This document shows, piece after piece, positions 1 to 6,676 of a DNA stretch of 7,147 nt. Position 1 is the stretch's first letter, and the number at the start of each line of letters is the position of its first letter. This DNA comes from Caldifarciminota bacterium 4484_100. GTDB lineage: Bacteria > Hydrothermota > Tepidihabitantia > SM23-42. The stretch spans positions 1 to 7,147 of the forward strand of contig MUKB01000095.1 of NCBI GenBank assembly GCA_002049785.1. The letters are read 5' to 3'. The notes under the pieces are model-generated. The model saw only the letters and a list, made by a program, of their open reading frames with translations, was not told the DNA's origin and did not search any database. The position numbers and the translations under genes are program-made.

Positions 1-1467
1 CCCAGTTTCGGACCTGACCACTCAATCGTATTTGTCTCAGACCGACCCGACTCTAATAAGGAATACCACTATGGAAGTTATGCAGTATTCATCTGCCACA
101 ACGGCAACATCCAGAGGCTGACCCCGCGCACCCGCTATGTATCCTCGCCATTCTTCAGCCCGGACTCCGGTATCTACTTTGTTGCAGACTATGATTCCGC
201 ATATAACCTCTACTACTATTCACAGTCCAGTAATATGATTACAAAAAAAACAAATATCTTCACCGGGATCTATTACCCTTCAATCTCAACTTCTGGAGAC
301 AAGATTGCATTCGCCCATTACAATGAATATGGGTATGATATCTGTGTCGTGAAAAATGCACTTTCCAGGATGGAGGACTGTCAGACCCCAGAGGAAAATA
401 TCAATGCCACGGTTTATGAATTTTCTGAACTGGATACTACACGGATAAAAAAATATCATACAAGATTCACATTCGATTACTTTGTCGCCAGCGCTTCGTA
501 TTATTACACACTGGGATTTTCAGGAGTCGGGCAGATCGCCCTGAGTGACATTCTGGGTAACCACCTGATTCAATTCAGCTCAAACTTCTATGGCAGTCTG
601 ACAAGCTCTGATATATTTTTGAACTATTGGTATCTCAAGAAGAGGACCGATTTTGGTCTGGCAGTATACCAGTATCTCAACTACTTCTCTGAATACCCTG
701 ACCTTCTAATCTGGCGCTATCTCGGGATTGGTGGAATAATGCAATATCCATTCGACCGATTCTTCCGGGCTGAGCTCGGGCTCTATGCATACCGTGTATA
801 CGAGACCAGATGGTATGACTTCTTTCCATATTACTATTCAAATGTCTATAAAGAGAGCAGTTATAACTTCTTCTATCCTGATGTCGCACTCGTTTTTGAT
901 AATGCAAAATGGGGTACTACTGCACCGCACCGTGGTTCCCGAATAAGGCTTGAAGGATATGCCACAATCTTGAGCGACTACAAGATTAGAAGCGCATTGT
1001 TCGATTTTCGTAAATACTTTCCGCTCTCACCACGGGCGAGTTTTGCCACCAGGTTGACCCTGGTTGGAAGTTTTGGTCCGGATGTCGACTACTGGTCGAT
1101 CGGCGGGCCCAACTCCCTGCGCGGGTATGACTACTATGCATTCAGCGGACCGAAATTGGGCTTTTTAAATCTCGAATACCGATTTCCGTTCATTGACCGT
1201 CTAAAACTCGCCTTTCCTCTACCCATAGAAATTCGCGATATCCGGGGTGTTCTCTTTACCGATTTTGGTGGCGTCTATACCGATTCATTTACAGTATATG
1301 AGACTGCGGGCGGTTTCCATCTGAAGGACCTTAAGATGGGGATCGGCGCGGGTCTCAGATTCACTATGCTCTATATCATCTTTCGCCTCGACTTTGCCCG
1401 GGCGTATAACTTCCAGGAATTTGAAGATGACTGGAAGTTCTACTTCACCCTGGGCCCGGACTGGTAA
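1..1467 (+). CDS. TolB-like propeller fused to Omp85/BamA-type outer-membrane barrel, 5'-partial
   Basis: The reading frame is open from base 1 to the TAA at 1465-1467 (488 residues), so the gene begins before the window; the first in-frame ATG, at 235, sits inside the propeller and is not the real start. Residues 1-115 hold TolB/PD40-like blades, each an 'SPD/SGD' turn followed by a hydrophobic strand (FGPDHSIVFVSDR, FSPDSGIYFVADYD, SISTSGDKIAFAHY). From about residue 150 the chain is rich in alternating aromatic strands. It carries the Omp85-type GGPNSLRGY motif (368-376) and an LEYRFPF strand (391-397), and it ends in an aromatic-terminated strand (FYFTLGPDW, 480-488) typical of a BAM recognition signal. 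No POTRA domain separates propeller and barrel in the visible part. It is probably an outer-membrane protein with a periplasmic propeller; its substrate is unknown. The gene converges with the next one with a one-base gap. Confidence 0.85.
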   Translation, partial: PSFGPDHSIVFVSDRPDSNKEYHYGSYAVFICHNGNIQRLTPRTRYVSSPFFSPDSGIYFVADYDSAYNLYYYSQSSNMITKKTNIFTGIYYPSISTSGDKIAFAHYNEYGYDICVVKNALSRMEDCQTPEENINATVYEFSELDTTRIKKYHTRFTFDYFVASASYYYTLGFSGVGQIALSDILGNHLIQFSSNFYGSLTSSDIFLNYWYLKKRTDFGLAVYQYLNYFSEYPDLLIWRYLGIGGIMQYPFDRFFRAELGLYAYRVYETRWYDFFPYYYSNVYKESSYNFFYPDVALVFDNAKWGTTAPHRGSRIRLEGYATILSDYKIRSALFDFRKYFPLSPRASFATRLTLVGSFGPDVDYWSIGGPNSLRGYDYYAFSGPKLGFLNLEYRFPFIDRLKLAFPLPIEIRDIRGVLFTDFGGVYTDSFTVYETAGGFHLKDLKMGIGAGLRFTMLYIIFRLDFARAYNFQEFEDDWKFYFTLGPDW

Positions 1468-1468
1468 A

Positions 1469-1483
1469 TTATCCCCGGGATAA
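1469..1483. other. Short inverted repeat at convergent gene ends
   Basis: TTATCCC-C-GGGATAA is a 7-bp inverted repeat with a one-base centre. It begins at the stop codon of the minus-strand gene, one base past the stop of the plus-strand gene. A one-base centre is too tight for an ordinary hairpin loop, and no T-run follows on either strand, so I do not call a terminator. It may be chance, since it encodes the last codons of the minus-strand gene. Confidence 0.35.
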
Positions 1484-2683
1484 GAGGGTCTTTATTCTGG
1501 TATAAAGCTTCTCTTTATATTCAGGATAAAACCAGGTGTAGAATAGGTTATTATGATAAAGCGGGTCGGTCTCCTCATCAAATCCGGTTCTTTTATACTC
1601 TGCAGTAAAGGGGATCGGTGAGAACTCACAGAGATGGGGATGGATGCCAAGTTTATGGCATAGCTTGATTGAATCGATTATCTCCTCATATCCCTGCCCT
1701 GGCATGCCATATAATATATAAGTATGAATCTGTTCCTTTTGAAAACCGGTTGCCTTCAATATCTCCACCGCATCCAGAAACTCCTGGGTATCAACCTTCC
1801 CCCCGGTCTGCTTCTGGACAATGGGGTTTGTGGTCTCAAGGCTCAGGTAGATTGTCTTAAAATTCGCCTCGAGCATTAATCGTGCCAGTTCTTTATCTAT
1901 ATATCGACAATGCAGACCATTCGAGGTATGGAAATTTAATTTAAAATCCCCGCTGATAATCTCCTTAAGAAGTGCGGGGAAATTTTTATTATATAAAAGG
2001 GCATCGTCAAAAAAGGCGATATTACTACACCGTCGATTAAAGAAGCGAAGCTGTTCAAGAACCAATCTATTGGTGAGGATAACGCCGTAATTCAAATTTT
2101 TGTAAAGTGCGAAATCAGGTAATATAAAAGAATGCGGTTTTACATCCACGGGATATCCCAGTTCCGAAATAACCTCAAGCAGACCATCTTCAGCACTTCC
2201 GGAAAAGATAATATCTGCACCCGAGTATCTTCGGGCATGCTCTTTACACAAAGTTGCATAGATTCCACCGAGAATAATTCGTGTCCTGGGAAACTTCTCT
2301 TTTAAGAGCCTTATTGTATGAAAGACACCCTGATACCAGTAGGTCATACTCGAGGTGACAAAGATCAGGTCCGGAGGTTCAATCTGATTGAGCAATTCAA
2401 TAAAAACCTTTTCGGGAATTCCATACCTCTTATAATAACGGGGTATTTTTTTATACGGTTTGGGTTTATCAACAACCTCATAATAGTATTTACCCCGACC
2501 ATAGATATCGGTCCGGGTAGGGGTCTGAAAATAGGGGCTTGAGCGGTCCAAATTGTCGATCAGCTGAACCTCGAAACCTGCTTGTTTCAGGAGACGGGCA
2601 ACAATCAATAGGCCGAGCGGTTTATTCCAGAAATCGAATGCCTTGAAATCGTAGATCCAGGGGTTGACCAGTAACGCCCGCAT
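1469..2683 (-). CDS. B12-binding/radical-SAM-like protein lacking the CxxxCxxC motif
   Basis: This 404-residue protein starts at the ATG at 2683; the longer frame from a TTG at 2716 is rejected because that TTG lies in the likely -35 box. Residues 1-185 resemble the Rossmann-type cobalamin-binding domain of B12-dependent radical SAM proteins (MRALLVNPW, KPLGLLIVARLLKQAGFEV, ILGGIYATL, SGSAEDG). I see no DxHxxG B12 ligand motif. Residues 196-404 match the radical SAM barrel (NIAFFDDALLYNK 221-233, FHTSNGLHCRYID 251-263, IYLSLETTNP 278-287, YGMPGQ 325-330). In this family 'YGVILTSRGCPxxCxYC' follows the linker. Here YGVILTN (199-205) runs straight into RLVLEQLRFF, and no CxxxCxxC exists anywhere in the protein. 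Without it a [4Fe-4S]-SAM centre cannot form in the normal way, so the protein is probably inactive as a radical SAM enzyme, repurposed, or affected by an assembly or strain deletion. The substrate cannot be told. It lies 68 bp downstream of the TPR gene but has its own promoter-like sequence. Confidence 0.8.
   Translation of the reverse strand: MRALLVNPWIYDFKAFDFWNKPLGLLIVARLLKQAGFEVQLIDNLDRSSPYFQTPTRTDIYGRGKYYYEVVDKPKPYKKIPRYYKRYGIPEKVFIELLNQIEPPDLIFVTSSMTYWYQGVFHTIRLLKEKFPRTRIILGGIYATLCKEHARRYSGADIIFSGSAEDGLLEVISELGYPVDVKPHSFILPDFALYKNLNYGVILTNRLVLEQLRFFNRRCSNIAFFDDALLYNKNFPALLKEIISGDFKLNFHTSNGLHCRYIDKELARLMLEANFKTIYLSLETTNPIVQKQTGGKVDTQEFLDAVEILKATGFQKEQIHTYILYGMPGQGYEEIIDSIKLCHKLGIHPHLCEFSPIPFTAEYKRTGFDEETDPLYHNNLFYTWFYPEYKEKLYTRIKTLLSRG
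2061..2074. repeat. 14-bp inverted repeat at the missing cluster-motif site
   Basis: ACCAAT-CT-ATTGGT is a perfect 6-bp inverted repeat with a 2-bp centre. It encodes residues 204-208 of the radical-SAM-like protein, precisely where the CxxxCxxC segment would be expected. It could be the scar of a deletion or a coincidence of codons. Confidence 0.5.
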
Positions 2684-2688
2684 AGAAT

Positions 2689-2716
2689 ATTTTATACAGA
2701 TAGTATGCAATATCAA
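2689..2716 (-). promoter_or_regulatory. Putative sigma70-like promoter, leaderless-type
   Basis: On the minus strand TTGATA (2716-2711) is followed after 16 bp by TAAAAT (2694-2689), 5 bp before the ATG at 2683. An overlapping TATAAA (2696-2691) ends 7 bp before that ATG. No purine-rich Shine-Dalgarno lies between box and start. The arrangement would put the transcript start at or next to the initiation codon, so the message would be leaderless. The -10 is imperfect, so this call leans on the better example upstream of the neighbouring gene. Confidence 0.5.
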
Positions 2717-2751
2717 GTAATATTAAAAAATTTATTGTCGCAGATGAGATG

Positions 2752-4335
2752 TTATTTTTTCTTCAATGCCCGATCTATTTCGTTTAAAAATTCCTGAGGA
2801 ACTTCGTATCCAAGCCCTTTACATTTTAGCAAATCCTGTAATGCGTGTTCAAATTCTCTTTTCATAAAATATGCAATCGCCCGGTTGTAATAGGCATCAG
2901 CGAAACTGGAATCTATTTTGAGCGCCTCTGTAAAATCGGTTATTGCCCTATCAACCTCTCCGAGCGATGCATATACATTTCCCCGGTTGTTATATGCCGC
3001 GATAAAGTTTTTATCTAAGGATAAGGCCCGGTTGAAGTCGGCCAACGCCTCATCATATCTCTGAATCTGGGCATAATAGATTCCTCTATTATTATATAGC
3101 CTGGCCATTGATGGATATTTTTCTATAACATCACTCCACAATGTGATTCCATCCTTCCATACCCGGCATCTAATGTTTGAAAGATATGATAACAGGCAAA
3201 TCACCGCAACAACTATAATTGTAAATATAACCTTTATCGGTTTGGCGGTTCTTGTCTTCAAATAATACCAGGCTTCGGCAACAAGATAAAACACCCCGAT
3301 CAATGGTAGATATGTATAGCGGTCAGCAATGGGTTGTCCCACCGGAACTATCTGAATTACGGGTAGAGTGGTTATGGCAGAGAACAGACTCCCGAATATC
3401 AATTTTTTATTATGCCTTTTCAAAAAGAGTATCAGGATAATCGATAAAACTATTATCACGGGCATAAGAGCAAAAAATGGTGACTCCCATTGGGGCAATT
3501 CTTCAGGTATAGGATAGAAACAGGAAAGCCTTACCGGTATGACGGTTTTGCATAAATAAAATACTACAATACGCAGGGGAGAAAGGATATTAAAAAAAAT
3601 AGCGGACGATATATTAGGTCTCACTGCACCCACAGATTGTTGTCCAAAAAAGGCAATAATTGTAAAAATTATCGACAAAATAAATAGTGGAATTTTATCA
3701 ATAACAATATTTTTATTAAATCTTTGATAAACAAAGGCGTCGATTATCAACAGCACAAAGGGTAGGGTGATTGCCGCAGGTTTCGAAAAAAGCGATAATA
3801 CGAAGAATATTAGAGTGAAATAATAAAACCTCTTTGAACTTTTTTTCTGATAATATAGATAGGCAATGATTGCCGCCAAGAAGAAGAGTGTAAATAGTAA
3901 TTCCTTACGTGCACTGATCCAGGCAACCGACTCTACATGGAGAGGGTGAACAGCAAAGAGGATTGAAGTCAAAAGGCTGATACTTAAATTGCGGGTCAGG
4001 AACATAAAGAGATAAAAGACAAGCAGACAGTTAACCAGGTGCAAGATAAGGTTGGTCATATGATAGCCAAAAGGAGAAAGACGGCAAAACCGATAATTCA
4101 GTGCGAAAGAAAGTATCGTTAAGGGCATATAGCTACCATAGCAATAGGTGCTGAAAATCTGGACAATATTTTTAGGTGCCAATGACCTTATCTGTATATT
4201 ACCAACGACATACTCATTATCATCCCAGTTTGTAAAACTATTATGCAGACAGGGATAATAACCGAGTATAGTGATTATCAAAATAAGAAATACTGTAATT
4301 ATAATTAACCGGCGCTGCTTTAAATTTTCTTTCAT
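2752..4335 (-). CDS. TMTC-like GT-C membrane protein with C-terminal TPR repeats
   Basis: This 527-residue protein starts at the ATG at 4335; the TTG at 4353 lies inside the promoter and is rejected. Residues 10-28 form the first membrane segment, and many more hydrophobic segments follow up to about residue 385. The first loop has NWDDNEY (36-42), the acidic motif typical of GT-C enzymes that use lipid-linked sugars. Further family signatures are YMPLTILSFALNY (69-81), AVHPLHVESVAWISARKE (128-145), SKPAAITLPF (184-193) and ADRYTYLPLIG (337-347). Residues 411-512 hold three TPR units (RLYNNRGIYYAQ, AAYNNRGNVYAS, DAYYNRAIAYFM), presumably on the far side of the membrane. Proteins of this build are usually annotated as TPR or TMTC-like O-mannosyltransferase homologues. 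Bacterial substrates are mostly unknown, so glycosyl transfer is inference. It has its own promoter and is not tightly coupled to the SHMT-YjbQ pair. Confidence 0.8.
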   Translation of the reverse strand: MKENLKQRRLIIITVFLILIITILGYYPCLHNSFTNWDDNEYVVGNIQIRSLAPKNIVQIFSTYCYGSYMPLTILSFALNYRFCRLSPFGYHMTNLILHLVNCLLVFYLFMFLTRNLSISLLTSILFAVHPLHVESVAWISARKELLFTLFFLAAIIAYLYYQKKSSKRFYYFTLIFFVLSLFSKPAAITLPFVLLIIDAFVYQRFNKNIVIDKIPLFILSIIFTIIAFFGQQSVGAVRPNISSAIFFNILSPLRIVVFYLCKTVIPVRLSCFYPIPEELPQWESPFFALMPVIIVLSIILILFLKRHNKKLIFGSLFSAITTLPVIQIVPVGQPIADRYTYLPLIGVFYLVAEAWYYLKTRTAKPIKVIFTIIVVAVICLLSYLSNIRCRVWKDGITLWSDVIEKYPSMARLYNNRGIYYAQIQRYDEALADFNRALSLDKNFIAAYNNRGNVYASLGEVDRAITDFTEALKIDSSFADAYYNRAIAYFMKREFEHALQDLLKCKGLGYEVPQEFLNEIDRALKKK

Positions 4336-4342
4336 TGTTGAA

Positions 4343-4370
4343 ATTATATACAATCAAAATATCAAATCAA
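4343..4370 (-). promoter_or_regulatory. Strong sigma70-type promoter giving a likely leaderless mRNA
   Basis: On the minus strand TTGATT (4370-4365) is followed after 16 bp by a perfect TATAAT (4348-4343). Seven bases (TTCAACA) then lead directly to the ATG at 4335. That is the normal distance from a -10 box to a transcription start, so the mRNA should begin at or within a base or two of the initiation codon. No Shine-Dalgarno could fit. The rest of the gap (4371-4452) shows nothing I can name; no terminator hairpin with a T-run follows the upstream gene. Confidence 0.7.
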
Positions 4371-4452
4371 GTCGGGGAATATTTCGAATAGATTGGCATT
4401 TTTTGCTTTTTGAACAATTACAACCTGAATGGAAAAGATGACTAAGGTTTAA

Positions 4453-4869
4453 TTACTCGCCAATTATCTTAATCAGCACCCGTTTATCGCGCCTGCCATC
4501 AAATTCACCATAAAATATCTGTTCCCAGGGGCCGAAATCGAGCTTTCCATCGGTCACCGCAACCACAACCTCACGCCCCATTAACTGCCTCTTGATATGC
4601 GCATCGCCGTTGGTCTCACCGGTCCGATTATGCAGATAACCGCCTGGGTCGTGTGGAACATACTTCTCTAACCAGCGTTCATAATCCTGGTGCAGACCAG
4701 ATTCATCATCATTGATAAAGACGCTTGCGGTGATGTGCATCGGATTGACCAGACAGAACCCTTCTTTAATCCCGCTCTCCCTCAAAGCCGATTCAACCTG
4801 TGGTGTAATATTTATAAACTCCACCCGCTTTCTGGTGTGGAACCACAACTCCTTGCGATAACTCTTCAT
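4453..4869 (-). CDS. yjbQ: YjbQ/UPF0047 family protein (secondary thiamine-phosphate synthase type)
   Basis: This 138-residue protein is full length for the UPF0047/YjbQ family (about 130-140 residues). Family signatures are present in order: [17 protein letters not shown] (38-54), where H45 and the ITAS segment match the usual [15 protein letters not shown] (58-67); [21 protein letters not shown] (78-98) with conserved H80, N87, D89 and H91; [21 protein letters not shown] (105-125) with D107, G108, W115, Q117 and E122. H45, H80 and H91 probably form the polar/metal pocket. E. coli YjbQ can replace thiamine-phosphate synthase weakly, which explains the common product name; the native role is unsettled. 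The start follows the SHMT stop closely, with the ribosome site overlapping that stop, so the two genes are co-translated. No other thiamine gene is in view. Confidence 0.9.
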   Translation of the reverse strand: MKSYRKELWFHTRKRVEFINITPQVESALRESGIKEGFCLVNPMHITASVFINDDESGLHQDYERWLEKYVPHDPGGYLHNRTGETNGDAHIKRQLMGREVVVAVTDGKLDFGPWEQIFYGEFDGRRDKRVLIKIIGE

Positions 4870-4878
4870 ATCATCCTC
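4870..4878 (-). promoter_or_regulatory. Ribosome binding site overlapping the SHMT stop codon
   Basis: GAGG (4878-4875) overlaps the TGA stop of the SHMT gene (4879-4877) and lies 5 bases before the yjbQ ATG at 4869. Ribosomes ending on the SHMT gene would reach this site directly, so translational coupling is likely. Confidence 0.65.
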
Positions 4879-6325
4879 AAGAGATTGTTGATACAGACCG
4901 TTCTAAATTCTGGACAAAGAGCTTGAAGAAATCGGATTCAGGAAAGATACTCGAAAGAATCTCAGCAGCCAATGGACCGGCTTCATCAGCAGGAACACAG
5001 TACTGCATCCTTAGAAACCTTGACCGGAATCTCTTCGCCTCATCTTTTACATCTTTATTCTCTCTGACCACCTCACCGACATATCGGGCAAGCACTTTAA
5101 AATCCTCCTCTTTCATTCCAAATCGTGTCATCTCCTGAACCCCCATCCTGATACCACTTGCTTCAAGGAAACTCTCATCATCGGGCAGAGCCTGATAATT
5201 GGCAATGATATTATTCTCCTCCAATCGACGGGCAAGCTCATTACCAGAACCGAACCTCTTGACCCGGATCACCACCTGATGGGTTTGGGTAAAACCATCC
5301 GACTCATCACCCTCAACATCAATCCCCTGTTCCTTTAAGGCACGGGCAAAGGCCTTGGCATTATTCAATACCTGAGTCTGATAATCCTTCTTAAATGCAT
5401 TCATCTCATAGGTTGCCATCAAAAGACCGAGCAGGGTTCCTAAATGGTGATTACTGGTCGAGCCGGGAAACGCCCTTCCCTTGATATCAATCCACAGTTT
5501 GGCCAGGGGGCTCTCTTTATCAATATTTGTCGCAACCACACCCCTCTGGGGTCCGAAGAAGGTCTTATGGGTACTTCCGGTGACGATATCCGCACCCTCA
5601 GCAAAGGGTTCCTGCATTGCTCCGTAAAGGCCGAGCACATGCGCCATATCATACATTATAATCGGTCTGGGCTGACAATCCTTCACAAGTTCATAGACAA
5701 AGCGCACCGGTTCTTTATACAAAAACATACTCTTGCCGAAGACAATCAATTCAGGTTTTTCCTTTTGTAAAATCTGGGCCAGCTCCTCGGTATCAATTTT
5801 ATAGGGGTTGTCCTTTTGTATTGGGAAATTTATCACCCGCTCACGCTTGGTTTCAGGGTCCTCGTCAACATAATTAAAAAGCGCACCCATCGGCTGGGAA
5901 CTGAGATGACCACCGTTATTCAGACCGTTATTCATCACCAGTTTCAGACGCCGGAAAGGTTCACCTTCTTTACGGCCCCGATTAATGAATTTTACCACCG
6001 CCTTGAACACAACCTCATTTGCCATCTGTCCGCTGATCGGACGGAGTTCCACCTTCGGACATCCAAAGTATTCAGCCATCTCGCTTCTCAACTCCTCTTC
6101 AATATCACGGATAAAATCGATCCCCTGGTAAAAATAGACCTCTTTCCCTTTCATTGTCCGATGTTCAGCATATCGACCTGCAGGGTCTGATATCTCGCAC
6201 AACTTCACTAAGGGACTCGGGGTTGTCTCAGAGGGAATTAGATTAATGCATTCCCGCTGGCGCCAGATATTATTCTTTATGGTCTGTTCAACCAGATTCT
6301 TAACCTTATCTTTGAAATCAGACAC
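4877..6325 (-). CDS. glyA: Divergent serine hydroxymethyltransferase (PLP fold-type I)
   Basis: This 482-residue protein interconverts serine and glycine with tetrahydrofolate if it is a true SHMT. Recognisable elements: [11 protein letters not shown] (28-38; E33 aligns with the catalytic glutamate); RYAEHR (51-56); [13 protein letters not shown] (95-107); NNGGHLSSQ (136-144; H140 would stack on PLP); [12 protein letters not shown] (225-236; D226 and H229); [14 protein letters not shown] (249-262; K254 as the Schiff-base lysine); [15 protein letters not shown] (390-404; R393 for the substrate carboxylate). The usual FPGxQGGP loop is replaced by FPGSTSNHH (286-294), and the chain is about 60 residues longer than typical bacterial GlyA, including a C-terminal tail. 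It may therefore be a long SHMT subfamily or an SHMT-like aldolase. The start is GTG at 6325, chosen because GGAGG lies 5 bases upstream. It is first in an operon with yjbQ. Confidence 0.85.
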   Translation of the reverse strand: MSDFKDKVKNLVEQTIKNNIWRQRECINLIPSETTPSPLVKLCEISDPAGRYAEHRTMKGKEVYFYQGIDFIRDIEEELRSEMAEYFGCPKVELRPISGQMANEVVFKAVVKFINRGRKEGEPFRRLKLVMNNGLNNGGHLSSQPMGALFNYVDEDPETKRERVINFPIQKDNPYKIDTEELAQILQKEKPELIVFGKSMFLYKEPVRFVYELVKDCQPRPIIMYDMAHVLGLYGAMQEPFAEGADIVTGSTHKTFFGPQRGVVATNIDKESPLAKLWIDIKGRAFPGSTSNHHLGTLLGLLMATYEMNAFKKDYQTQVLNNAKAFARALKEQGIDVEGDESDGFTQTHQVVIRVKRFGSGNELARRLEENNIIANYQALPDDESFLEASGIRMGVQEMTRFGMKEEDFKVLARYVGEVVRENKDVKDEAKRFRSRFLRMQYCVPADEAGPLAAEILSSIFPESDFFKLFVQNLERSVSTIS

Positions 6326-6335
6326 ATTGACCTCC
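6325..6335 (-). promoter_or_regulatory. Shine-Dalgarno and GTG start, with overlapping out-of-frame ATG
   Basis: GGAGG (6335-6331) is 5 bases before the GTG (6325-6323) that opens the SHMT frame. The same bases contain an ATG (6327-6325) in another frame, which would give a 16-codon peptide ending in TAA. The SHMT frame has no other candidate start nearby, so GTG is favoured. Confidence 0.75.
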
Positions 6336-6377
6336 TATCTTGACAATACTATCCTTAAAAAGATAGTTGTCAAGATA
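6336..6377 (-). promoter_or_regulatory. SHMT operon promoter embedded in a large palindrome (likely operator)
   Basis: TATCTTGACAA (6336-6346) and its exact complement TTGTCAAGATA (6367-6377) form 11-bp arms. An inner CTATC/GATAG pair (6349-6353, 6362-6366) extends the symmetry, with a 2-base bulge (6347-6348) and an 8-base centre (6354-6361). Arm centres are about 31 bp apart, close to three helical turns. On the minus strand the distal arm supplies TTGACA (6373-6368) as -35. After 16 bp TAGTAT (6351-6346) can serve as -10, giving a transcript start near 6339, just before the GGAGG. A dimeric regulator on both arms would cover -35, -10 and start. If transcribed from upstream, the same bases form a hairpin ending next to the ribosome site. 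No T-run follows, so it is not a terminator. Confidence 0.7.
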
Positions 6378-6427
6378 ATATCTGACTGACTCTTCTTCAC
6401 TTTCTATGTTCCAGCCAAGGGAGTTTG

Positions 6428-6526
6428 TCTGGTTTCTCTGGTTTATCTGGTTTATCTGGTTTTTCTCGTTTATCTGGTTTTTCTCGTTTTTCTGGTTTCT
6501 CTGGTTTTTCTCGTTTATCTGGTTTT
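6428..6526. repeat. 9-bp tandem repeat, 11 copies
   Basis: Eleven uninterrupted units of TCTSGTTTN run through this stretch, S being G in eight copies and C in three (read on the minus strand: NAAACSAGA). The last base varies among T, A and C. The variants are mixed rather than grouped. This is the first block of the 6378-6724 gene-free stretch; 6378-6427 between the palindrome and the first unit holds nothing I can name. Confidence 0.9.
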
Positions 6527-6676
6527 TTAATGACTTAATGACTTATGTTTTTAATGACTCAATGACTAACGGTTTTTCAATGACTTAATGACTAAATCTT
6601 TTCCAATGACTTAATAACTCAATAACTCAATGACTATCGGTTTTTCCAATGACTTAATGACTAAATCTTTTCCAAT
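6527..6676. repeat. 8-bp TYAATGAC repeats inside a 68-bp higher-order repeat
   Basis: Units of TTAATGAC, TCAATGAC and variants (TTAATAAC, TCAATAAC) abut directly after the 9-bp array, in runs broken by T-rich linkers such as CGGTTTTTC and AATCTTTTCC. A segment of about 51 bp at 6557-6607 recurs at 6625-6676 with one substitution and one extra C, so the block has itself duplicated with a 68-bp period. On the minus strand it reads as GTCATTRA repeats with many TAA stops; it is not coding. Confidence 0.85.

Noticed and set aside
235..237. ATG as the start of the barrel gene
   Set aside because: The frame is open to base 1 and the codons before it encode further propeller blades.
2684..2716. N-terminal extension of the radical-SAM-like protein from a TTG
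   Set aside because: The TTG is the first part of the likely -35 box, and MRALLVNPW is the usual family N-terminus.
4336..4353. N-terminal extension of the TPR membrane protein from a TTG
   Set aside because: The codons run across the TATAAT box; the ATG at 4335 fits the family start and the promoter spacing.
5444..5770. Plus-strand frames opposite the SHMT gene
   Set aside because: They are antisense shadows of a well-supported gene, with no recognisable protein motifs.
6336..6377. Rho-independent terminator
   Set aside because: The stem is strong but is not followed by a T-run on either strand, and it contains the SHMT promoter elements.
6428..6526. Minus-strand KPE/KRE-like repeat peptide
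   Set aside because: A TAA lies just upstream in that frame and there is no start codon, so it is only a translation of the repeat.
6406..6588. 60-codon plus-strand frame rich in Trp and Phe
   Set aside because: It is the 9-bp repeat read in triplets; there is no ribosome site, and the frame dissolves when the repeat type changes.
6428..6676. CRISPR array
   Set aside because: Units are 8-9 bp and abut with no unique spacers; no cas genes are nearby.
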